DNA of 12,810 nt, from contig JAYWAM010000225.1 of the NCBI GenBank assembly GCA_043782425.1, positions 1 through 12,810 on the forward strand, given 5' to 3'. The notes beneath the pieces are model-generated. The model saw only the letters and a list, made by a program, of their open reading frames with translations. It did no database searches and was not told where the DNA came from. Shown piece after piece: positions 7,810 through 12,810 of the stretch. This DNA is from JAYWAM01 sp043782425. Its GTDB lineage: Bacteria; Pseudomonadota; Gammaproteobacteria; Burkholderiales; Usitatibacteraceae. The position numbers and the translations under genes were made by a program. Position 1 is the stretch's first letter, and each line of letters begins with the position of its first letter.

Positions 7810-9909
7810 ATGTCTTTCAGACTTAAAACGATACTAGGCATTGTCCTGATCCAGGCTATGTTGCTGCTGATCCTCAATTGGTATGGTTTCCATACGCTCA
7901 AGTCGTCAAACGAACAAGAGCTTATAAAGCTCGCCCAAACCACCACCGCCCAGTTTGCCTCGACCACTCATAACGCTGTTCTGGCATCGGACCTGGCTGC
8001 GTTGGAAAGTTTTGTCGATGAAACACTATCCAACCCGGGCATCATTTATGTCAGGGTCCTGGCCAGGGGCCTGGTGCTCGCCCAAGGCGGCAAGCCTGCA
8101 GCGCTTTCCAAGACTTTCGTAGCAGACGAGCGTTTTGAAGATGTCAATGACGGCGTGTTCGACGCCTATGCCGACATCAATATCGGGCAGCGAAAATACG
8201 GCCGCGTGGAGCTTGGCTTCACCACCAAGGGGATGGATGACGTGCTTTCCGCAGCACGCAAACAATTATTCATTTTTGACGTGCTTGCCATAGCGCTGCT
8301 GATTATTTTTTCCTCCCTGCTGGCATGGTATTTAACACGCGCGCTCAATGCCTTGAAAGTGGCGTCAGCGCGTGTCGCCGAAGGCCAGTTCGGGTACCAG
8401 ATCGCAGTGCGCGGGACGGATGAGCTGGCGCAGACTGCAACGGCGTTCAATGACATGTCGAACAAGCTTGCGCTACTCGATACGGATCGGCGACGCGCCG
8501 AATCCGAGATCAGGCATCTCAACGCCGAACTCGAAAAACGTGTCGAGGCGGGCGTCTCCCAGCTCGAATCATTAAACAAGAAACTCGAATACCAGGCGCT
8601 GCACGACGAGCTGACGCAACTACCGAATCGCACGCTTTACCACGACCGGCTCGAGCAGGCCATTCTTCTTGCGCGTCGCAATTCCCAGGCATTTACTCTG
8701 ATGGCGCTGGATATGGACCGCTTCAAGCAAATCAATGAAACGCTCGGCTATCACGCCGGGGACATGGTGCTACAGGAGGCCTCCTACCGGCTCAAATCGA
8801 TTTTGCGCGCCTCGGACACCGTGGCGCGTCTGGGAGGAGACGAATTTGCCATGCTGCTGCCCGCCGCGCTCTCGCCAGAAGAGGCGACCGTGGTGGCAAG
8901 AAGAATCATCGAGGTGCTCAAGGCGCCCTTGATTGTCGACGGCCGCTCTGTGGACATAGGCGCCAGTGTTGGAATCACCATTTTCCCGCAGCACGGCGAG
9001 GATGCGGCCACATTGTTGCGGCGCGCAGATTCGGCCTTATATGTCGCTAAACGCAAACAATTAGGTTACGCGCTGTATGACTCAAGCCTGGATGCCGAGG
9101 ACGCCGAACGCCTCTCCATGCTGGTGGATTTGCGGCACGCCATCGACAACCATGAATTTGTTCTGCACTACCAGCCGAAAATCGATTTTTCCACTTCCCG
9201 CATCAGCGGCGTCGAAGCCCTGGTGCGTTGGCAGCATCCCCGACTGGGACTGGTGTTTCCCGATACCTTCGTTCCGGTTGCGGAAAAAGCCGGTTACATG
9301 AAAGCCTTTACGCTCGCCGTCATGGATCTGGCGTTTGCCCAATCTGCCGCCTGGCACCGCAGCGGGACTAAACTTGCGATAGCCATCAATATATCCGCCA
9401 ACAATGTTCAGGATCCGGGATTTCCCGATGACATTCTGGCGATGCTCAAAACTCACGACGTTCAGCCAGCGTACATCGAGCTTGAGGTAACCGAAACAGC
9501 CATCATGAGCGAACCGCTCAAGGCTATTGAGAACATCAAAAAACTCAGCAGCATGGGATTGCAGATCTCGATCGATGACTTCGGCACCGGGTATTCGTCC
9601 ATGACTTATTTACGCAAACTACAGGTCGCAAAAATCAAGATCGATAAATCGTTCGTGATGGAAATGCACCACAATGAAAACGATCAAATCATTGTGCGCT
9701 CCACCATTGATCTGGGACACAACCTGGGGCTCACAGTCGTTGCCGAAGGCGTTGAAACGCAAGCCGCCTGGGACATACTCAAACAAGGGGGCTGCGACTC
9801 TGCCCAAGGCTATTTCATGGGGAGGCCCATGCCGGTGGCAAAACTCGAAGAGTGGATGGCGCAATCGCCGTGGGGGCTAAAGGGCGCAGACGCGCGCGTG
9901 GCTGGTTAA
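7810..9909 (+). CDS. membrane sensor-HAMP-GGDEF-EAL cyclic-di-GMP enzyme
   Basis: This 699-aa inner-membrane protein makes and/or breaks the second messenger c-di-GMP. The order is: TM1 (about 7-24), a periplasmic sensor domain of about 125 residues (30-152) of unrecognised subtype, TM2 (153-175), HAMP (about 176-222), a coiled coil (225-262), GGDEF and EAL. The cyclase site GGDEF is intact (342-346), and the product-inhibition I-site RASD (333-336) sits five residues ahead of it. The phosphodiesterase motifs are also complete: EALVRW (469-474), N527, E559/E562 in ELEVTE, DDFGTGYSS (589-597), K610, AEGVE (645-649) and QGYFMGRP (666-673). Both activities are thus possible, and which one dominates cannot be told. 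It is probably co-transcribed with the preceding binding-protein gene, which could feed its periplasmic domain. A palindromic repeat follows 24 bp after the stop. Confidence 0.92.
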   Translation: MSFRLKTILGIVLIQAMLLLILNWYGFHTLKSSNEQELIKLAQTTTAQFASTTHNAVLASDLAALESFVDETLSNPGIIYVRVLARGLVLAQGGKPAALSKTFVADERFEDVNDGVFDAYADINIGQRKYGRVELGFTTKGMDDVLSAARKQLFIFDVLAIALLIIFSSLLAWYLTRALNALKVASARVAEGQFGYQIAVRGTDELAQTATAFNDMSNKLALLDTDRRRAESEIRHLNAELEKRVEAGVSQLESLNKKLEYQALHDELTQLPNRTLYHDRLEQAILLARRNSQAFTLMALDMDRFKQINETLGYHAGDMVLQEASYRLKSILRASDTVARLGGDEFAMLLPAALSPEEATVVARRIIEVLKAPLIVDGRSVDIGASVGITIFPQHGEDAATLLRRADSALYVAKRKQLGYALYDSSLDAEDAERLSMLVDLRHAIDNHEFVLHYQPKIDFSTSRISGVEALVRWQHPRLGLVFPDTFVPVAEKAGYMKAFTLAVMDLAFAQSAAWHRSGTKLAIAINISANNVQDPGFPDDILAMLKTHDVQPAYIELEVTETAIMSEPLKAIENIKKLSSMGLQISIDDFGTGYSSMTYLRKLQVAKIKIDKSFVMEMHHNENDQIIVRSTIDLGHNLGLTVVAEGVETQAAWDILKQGGCDSAQGYFMGRPMPVAKLEEWMAQSPWGLKGADARVAG

Positions 9910-9933
9910 TATTTTAACCGCTCATAAGCATGT

Positions 9934-9977
9934 CCCCTCTCCCCGTTTTTTGGGGAGAGGGTTAGGGTGAGGGGTGG
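9934..9977. repeat. half-copy of the CCCTCTCCC/GGGTGAGGG palindromic repeat
   Basis: CCCTCTCCCC (9935-9944) and GGGGAGAGGG (9952-9961) form a perfect 10-bp stem around a 7-nt T-rich loop, followed by TTAGGGTGAGGGG. The order and sequence match the right half of the longer element at 12131-12222, so both belong to one dispersed family. The stem could slow RNA polymerase or protect the 3' end of the upstream transcript, but the T-run is in the loop and not after the stem. Confidence 0.7.
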
Positions 9978-10034
9978 TTGATTAATGTGATGATTGAAGA
10001 ATGGTAAATGGCGCCGCCCCTTGCAGTCATGTAG

Positions 10035-10069
10035 CTTGGGTTAACAGCTTTATCGCGTAACCCAACAAG
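10035..10069. repeat. TTGGGTTA...TAACCCAA inverted repeat
   Basis: TTGGGTTA (10036-10043) and TAACCCAA (10058-10065) are a perfect 8-bp inverted repeat around a 14-nt centre that includes TTTATCGCG. It resembles the widespread proteobacterial intergenic repeats of the TGGGTTA...CGCGTAACCCA kind. It lies about 40 bp ahead of the small membrane-protein gene. The family assignment rests on resemblance only. Confidence 0.5.
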
Positions 10070-10108
10070 TCTAAAATGACCCCACACCTTGCCGGAGTCC
10101 CATACCAA

Positions 10109-10378
10109 ATGAACCCCGAATCCGATGCCAATAAAAACATGCTCGCCGACAACGTTCAGCGCAGCGCAGAACGCGCCGCCCTGCGCAATGTGAGAAATTT
10201 TTCTGACGAACTGGAGAATGAACAACTGTCCAAAAAACGCACCGAGAGGAATGCACTGATCTTGTTCGCCATCCTAGCCATCGCGTTCGCGCTCTGGGTG
10301 GTTTTTGGCGACCAGCCCTCCAAGCGCGCAGGGGAAATCATCGTTCCAGGCCATGTGACGCAGCCGAAAAAGAATTGA
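10109..10378 (+). CDS. small single-pass membrane protein, function unknown
   Basis: I do not recognise this 89-aa protein. It has a charged, probably helical N-terminal part (1-48) rich in Asn, Glu, Arg and Ala, one hydrophobic segment (about 49-66, ALILFAILAIAFALWVVF), and a short basic tail of about 23 residues ending in PKKN. With the KKRTER cluster just before the helix, the positive-inside rule places the N-terminus in the cytoplasm. I prefer the ATG at 10109 because GGAG (10093-10096) lies upstream, though at a long 12 nt. The ATG at 10076 would add 11 residues and has no ribosome binding site. It points the same way as rpsP, with a 148-bp gap that holds the rpsP promoter, so it is probably a separate transcript or runs into that operon. 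Its coding reality is likely but not proven. Confidence 0.6.
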   Translation: MNPESDANKNMLADNVQRSAERAALRNVRNFSDELENEQLSKKRTERNALILFAILAIAFALWVVFGDQPSKRAGEIIVPGHVTQPKKN

Positions 10379-10413
10379 ACAACCGGCGTAAAGCGCGCGT
10401 GCGCATTTTCAAG

Positions 10414-10443
10414 TTGCGTGCCGAGCGTGTTTTCGCTTAGAAT
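10414..10443 (+). promoter_or_regulatory. sigma-70-type promoter of the rpsP operon
   Basis: TTGCGT (10414-10419) and TAGAAT (10438-10443) are 18 bp apart. This is the best -35/-10 pair in the gap before rpsP. Transcription would start near 10450 and give a leader of about 75 nt. The position fits a promoter that drives rpsP-rimM-trmD and perhaps rplS. Confidence 0.6.
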
Positions 10444-10497
10444 ACAAGGCTTTTCCGCGCTCGCATCCCAAAAAGCGGGCGTATCTTTAAACTGTTA

Positions 10498-10518
10498 CCG
10501 GTTCACAACCGGATGGAG
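10498..10518 (+). promoter_or_regulatory. leader hairpin abutting the rpsP ribosome binding site
   Basis: CCGGTT (10498-10503) and AACCGG (10507-10512) form a perfect 6-bp stem with a CAC loop. The Shine-Dalgarno GGAG (10515-10518) begins 2 nt after the stem and lies 8 nt before the rpsP ATG. The hairpin could position or limit ribosome access. No regulatory role is established from the sequence. Confidence 0.4.
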
Positions 10519-10526
10519 ACTTAAGC

Positions 10527-10781
10527 ATGGTCGTAATCAGAATGGCGCGCAGCGGCGCCAAAAACCGCCCGTTTTTCAATATTGTTATTGCCGATTCGCG
10601 CAACCCGCGCGATGGCCGCTTCATCGAGCGCGTCGGGTTCTACAACCCGGTTGCAGCAGAGCACGAAGAAGGATTCCGCCTGTCCCTGGATCGCGTCAGC
10701 TTCTGGACCGGCAAAGGCGCCAAAGCGTCGGACGCGGTGCAAAAGCTTATCAAGCGTGCCAAACAAAAACTCACCGCCTGA
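10527..10781 (+). CDS. rpsP: 30S ribosomal protein S16
   Basis: This 84-aa small-subunit protein binds 16S rRNA early in 30S assembly. The N-terminal sequence VVIRMARSGAKNRPFFNIVI and the following ADSRNPRDGRFIERVGFYNP region are near-canonical for S16. The basic C-terminus ends in KRAKQKLTA, at the usual length for betaproteobacteria. The ATG at 10527 has GGAG 8 nt upstream. It is the first gene of the classic rpsP-rimM-trmD-rplS operon, and its stop lies 10 bp before the first ATG of rimM. Nothing is truncated. Confidence 0.97.
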   Translation: MVVIRMARSGAKNRPFFNIVIADSRNPRDGRFIERVGFYNPVAAEHEEGFRLSLDRVSFWTGKGAKASDAVQKLIKRAKQKLTA

Positions 10782-10791
10782 AATTGTCATC

Positions 10792-11277
10792 ATGGGCCGC
10801 GTCATTGCGGCCCTCGGCATTAAAGGCTGGGTGAAAGTAAAAGCGTTCACCGAATCCACCGACGGACTGGCCGATTTCCCCGTCTGGTGGCTGGAAGATA
10901 AAGGCGCATGGACGCGTTTTGAAGTGGCGGATACCGCTCTGAGCAACAAAGGTTTCGGCGCCTTGCTCAAGGGCATCCCCGACCGCACGGCAGCGGAACG
11001 CTTGCGCGGCAGAAACATTGGTTTACCGCGCGACAGTTTGCCGCAATTGGAGGCAGACGAGATTTACTGGATTGATTTAATCGGGCTGGAAGTGTGCAAC
11101 ACCAAGGGTGAAAAACTCGGCACGCTTGAGAATCTGATGGAAACCGGCGCCAATGATGTGTTGGTAGTAAAAGCAGAAGATGGCGCGACGCGCTTGCTTC
11201 CCTTCATCGCGCAGGTGGTGAAGGAAATTGACCGCGAAAAAATGCGCGTCACGGTCGATTGGGAACTGGATTACTAA
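10792..11277 (+). CDS. rimM: ribosome maturation factor RimM
   Basis: RimM binds S19 and assists maturation of the 30S head, including processing of 16S rRNA. The N-terminal barrel begins GRVIAALGIKGWVKVKAFTE (2-21), and the C-terminal PRC-like barrel begins EIYWIDLIGLEV (near 86-97) and contains ETGANDVLVV. With the ATG at 10792 the protein is 161 aa. The residues just upstream in frame (EIVI) look like the rest of the first beta-strand, so the true start may be the GTG at 10756, giving 173 aa and a 26-bp overlap with rpsP. Neither start has a clear ribosome binding site, suggesting translation coupled to rpsP. The function is secure; the start is uncertain. trmD begins 5 bp after the stop. 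Confidence 0.93.
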   Translation: MGRVIAALGIKGWVKVKAFTESTDGLADFPVWWLEDKGAWTRFEVADTALSNKGFGALLKGIPDRTAAERLRGRNIGLPRDSLPQLEADEIYWIDLIGLEVCNTKGEKLGTLENLMETGANDVLVVKAEDGATRLLPFIAQVVKEIDREKMRVTVDWELDY

Positions 11278-11282
11278 GCGCC

Positions 11283-12044
11283 ATGCAAATCGATGTGGTG
11301 ACACTGTTTCCGGAAATGTTTGATGCGGTAACGCGGTATGGCATTACGCGGCGCGCGCTGGAAGAAAAGCGCTGGGAATTGAAGCTGTGGAATCCGCGCG
11401 ATTTTACGCACGACAATTACAAGACGATAGATGATCGTCCGTACGGCGGCGGGCCCGGCATGGTGATGTTGGCAGAGCCGCTAGATGCAGCGCTAAGCGC
11501 CGCCATCAGCAGGCAAACGAGTTTGGGGTTGTACGCAACCGGCAGCAAGCCCAAAGTCGTTTACCTGACGCCGCAGGCCAGGCCGCTTGATGATGCCGCC
11601 GTGCGTGCGCTGGTGCAGGAACCCAGCCTGGTGATGCTGGCGGGGCGCTACGAAGGCGTCGATGAACGTCTGATCGAAGCGCGTGTTGACGTGGCAGTGT
11701 CGATCGGCGACTACGTGCTGTCGGGCGGAGAGTTGCCGGCAATGGTGTTGATCGATGCGCTGGTGCGTCTGTTGCCCGGCGCGTTGCATGACAGCGAATC
11801 GGCCAGTCAGGATTCGTTTAGCGAGGGACTGCTCGACTGGCCGCACTACACGCGGCCCGAGGATTGGCAAGAGGAGAAAGCGCCGCAGGTATTGCTTAGC
11901 GGCAATCACGAGCTGATCCGCAAATGGCGGCGCAAGCAGGCGCTGGGACGCACCTGGCTTAAGCGCCCCGACTTGATTGCGAAAGTCGCACTGAACAAAG
12001 AGGATTTGAAACTGCTTGAGGAATTCAAGCAGGAGCAAAAGTAG
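11283..12044 (+). CDS. trmD: tRNA (guanine37-N1)-methyltransferase TrmD
   Basis: TrmD methylates N1 of G37 next to the anticodon in tRNAs reading CNN and some related codons, using S-adenosylmethionine, and so prevents +1 frameshifting. This 253-aa copy has the N-terminal DVVTLFPEMF (4-13), the substrate-side DDRPYGGGPGMVM (50-62), and the trefoil-knot SAM site LAGRYEGVDERL (119-130) with IGDYVLSGGELPA (141-153). QDSF (176-179) carries the Asp expected to act as general base, by analogy with Asp169 of the Haemophilus enzyme. The C-terminal tRNA-binding part includes GLLDWPHYTRP and GNHELIRKWRRKQALGRTW. I chose the ATG at 11283, 5 bp after the rimM stop and matching the family N-terminus; the frame is open upstream to 11259. 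The ribosome binding site is weak, which fits coupling to rimM. Confidence 0.97.
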   Translation: MQIDVVTLFPEMFDAVTRYGITRRALEEKRWELKLWNPRDFTHDNYKTIDDRPYGGGPGMVMLAEPLDAALSAAISRQTSLGLYATGSKPKVVYLTPQARPLDDAAVRALVQEPSLVMLAGRYEGVDERLIEARVDVAVSIGDYVLSGGELPAMVLIDALVRLLPGALHDSESASQDSFSEGLLDWPHYTRPEDWQEEKAPQVLLSGNHELIRKWRRKQALGRTWLKRPDLIAKVALNKEDLKLLEEFKQEQK

Positions 12045-12130
12045 CAAAACTGTAGAGCAGTAATAACAAAGCGCGTGCATGGGCATTTTTGAGCGTTACC
12101 TAAATTCACGACAGTTTCTTGGTTTCGCCG

Positions 12131-12222
12131 CCCCCTCACCCCTGCCCTCTCCCCCGTTCCGGTGGAGAGGGGGGAAACGCCCTCTCCCGCTTGGGCGGGA
12201 GAGGGCTGGGGTGAGGGTGGGG
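12131..12222. repeat. compound palindromic repeat between trmD and rplS
   Basis: This is a nested palindrome of about 90 bp. The outer arms CCCTCACCCC (12133-12142) and GGGGTGAGGG (12208-12217) are perfect complements. Inside are a hairpin CCCTCTCC (12145-12152)/GGAGAGGG (12164-12171) and a perfect 12-bp hairpin (12179-12190/12195-12206) with a TTGG loop. This is the CCCTCACCC...CCCTCTCCC...GGGAGAGGG type of dispersed element common in proteobacterial intergenic DNA. It widens the trmD-rplS gap to 250 bp and would fold strongly in the operon mRNA. No T-run follows, so a complete intrinsic terminator is not indicated. Confidence 0.85.
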
Positions 12223-12294
12223 CTGTCAGGGGATTCTCAATAATTTTCCCCGCTACACGAAAGGCCACCGGCCATAGACTAAAAGGAAAGCAAC

Positions 12295-12684
12295 ATGAAT
12301 CTGATCGAACAACTTGAGCAGGAAGAAATCACCCGCCTTGGCAAAAAAATCCCGCTGTTCTCCCCCGGCGACACCGTGGTGGTAAACGTCAGCGTGGTCG
12401 AAGGCGAGCGCAAACGTGTACAGGCCTATGAAGGCGTGGTGATCGCCAAACGCAATCGCGGCCTCAACTCCAGCTTTATCGTGCGCAAGATTTCCAGCGG
12501 CGAAGGCGTGGAGCGCACCTTCCAGACCTATTCCCCCGCGCTTGCCAGCATAGAAGTAAAGCGCAAAGGCGATGTACGCCGCGCCAAGCTTTACTATCTG
12601 CGCGAGCGTTCCGGCAAGTCGGCGCGCATCAAAGAAAAACTCAGCTACGCCGCAGCGGTCGGGGCCGAGGCCACCATCGAATAA
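12295..12684 (+). CDS. rplS: 50S ribosomal protein L19
   Basis: This 129-aa large-subunit protein lies at the 30S-50S interface. The sequence is canonical: MNLIEQLEQEEI, the FSPGDTVVVNVSVVEG barrel strands, RVQAYEGVVIAKRNRGLNSS (41-60), SSGEGVERTFQTYSP and RRAKLYYLRERSGKSARIKEKL, followed by an acidic tail with GAEATIE. A ribosome binding site AAGGAAAG precedes the ATG by about 5 nt. It is the last gene of the operon but stands 250 bp after trmD because of the palindromic repeat. A separate promoter in that gap is possible, but I could not identify one. Confidence 0.97.
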   Translation: MNLIEQLEQEEITRLGKKIPLFSPGDTVVVNVSVVEGERKRVQAYEGVVIAKRNRGLNSSFIVRKISSGEGVERTFQTYSPALASIEVKRKGDVRRAKLYYLRERSGKSARIKEKLSYAAAVGAEATIE

Positions 12685-12697
12685 GTTGCCGGGCCAA

Positions 12698-12768
12698 ATG
12701 GGTTCCCCGCGCAATGGGGAATCCATGCTCCTCAAGAGAAAATGGTTCCCCGCGTGCGCGGGGAAGAC
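12698..12768. repeat. two imperfect TTCCCCGCG palindromes after rplS
   Basis: GGTTCCCCGCG occurs at 12701 and again at 12744, each at the left of a short palindrome. The first is imperfect, with TTCCCC (12703-12708) pairing with GGGGAA (12716-12721). The second is a perfect 9-bp stem, TTCCCCGCG (12746-12754) with CGCGGGGAA (12757-12765), around TG. They are 43 bp apart. They look like dispersed REP-like units, and may also act as a 3' stabiliser of the rplS transcript. Confidence 0.6.
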
Positions 12769-12783
12769 AGCTATTCCTGTTCT

Positions 12784-12810
12784 GTAGGGTGCGCTTGCGC
12801 ACCGTTACGA
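12784..12810. repeat. partial GTAGGGTGCGC...GCGCACC repeat at the window edge
   Basis: GGTGCGC (12788-12794) and GCGCACC (12797-12803) form a perfect 7-bp stem around TT, preceded by TGTAG. This resembles the widespread intergenic repeats beginning GTAGGGTGCG in proteobacteria. The element may continue beyond the window. Confidence 0.5.

Noticed and set aside
9935..9961. Intrinsic terminator after the GGDEF-EAL gene
   Set aside because: The stem is strong, but the T-run is in the loop and the 3' side continues GTTAGGGTGAGG. It matches a dispersed repeat better than a terminator.
10393..10409. Terminator GCGC-GCGT-GCGC followed by ATTTT after the small membrane-protein gene
   Set aside because: A 4-bp stem is too short, and self-complementary GCGC is common in this sequence.
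11493..12086. 197-codon open frame on the minus strand opposite trmD
   Set aside because: It is antisense to a canonical trmD, and its composition (His, Gln and Arg rich) is that of a shadow frame.
12089..12106. Promoter for rplS at TTGAGC...TAAATT
   Set aside because: The two boxes are only 6 bp apart, so they cannot serve as a -35/-10 pair.
12698..12810. Beginning of a type I-E CRISPR array
   Set aside because: Only two imperfect copies exist, 43 bp apart rather than about 61. A third repeat expected near 12805 is absent, and no cas gene is present.

Overview
The window looks like ordinary chromosome of a betaproteobacterium, plausibly of the Nitrosomonadales/Gallionellaceae kind. The grounds are the ribosomal-RNA-maturation operon rpsP-rimM-trmD-rplS, an Azotobacter-type 7Fe ferredoxin, and a RecB/AddA-like plus AddB-like pair of the kind found in beta- and gammaproteobacteria. 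The taxonomic placement is inferred from family resemblance and was not tested by a search.

Region 1 (109-6700, all on the minus strand) reads fdxA, then an AddB-like [4Fe-4S] PD-(D/E)XK nuclease of 922 aa, then an AddA/RecB-like UvrD-family helicase-nuclease of 1160 aa. The genes are 24 bp apart and then overlap by 8 bp, so they are probably one transcript. The last two should form a double-strand-break end-resection machine. Both contain the same kind of 12-bp in-frame micro-repeat (V-x-N-x units) in poorly conserved places, which is the most unexpected sequence feature I found here.

Region 2 (6904-9909, plus strand) is a two-gene signalling module. An exported PhnD-family substrate-binding protein is followed after 63 bp by a membrane-anchored sensor-HAMP-GGDEF-EAL protein with all recognisable catalytic motifs intact. 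No permease or ATPase of a transporter is nearby, so the binding protein is more likely a ligand-sensing partner of the c-di-GMP enzyme than a transporter component.

Region 3 (9910-12684, plus strand) has a 200-bp repeat-bearing gap, a small single-pass membrane protein of unknown function, and then rpsP-rimM-trmD-rplS behind a good sigma-70-type promoter. The trmD-rplS junction is enlarged to 250 bp by a roughly 90-bp compound palindrome of the CCCTCACCC/GGGAGAGGG type. A half-copy of the same element lies after the GGDEF-EAL gene. After rplS there are two imperfect TTCCCCGCG palindromes and part of a further palindromic repeat running to the window edge.

The gene content is mostly conventional. 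I see no clearly undescribed multi-gene system. The better leads are the orphan binding protein/c-di-GMP pair, the ferredoxin coupled to an Fe-S nuclease, the shared coding micro-repeats, and the palindromes placed inside a core translation operon.
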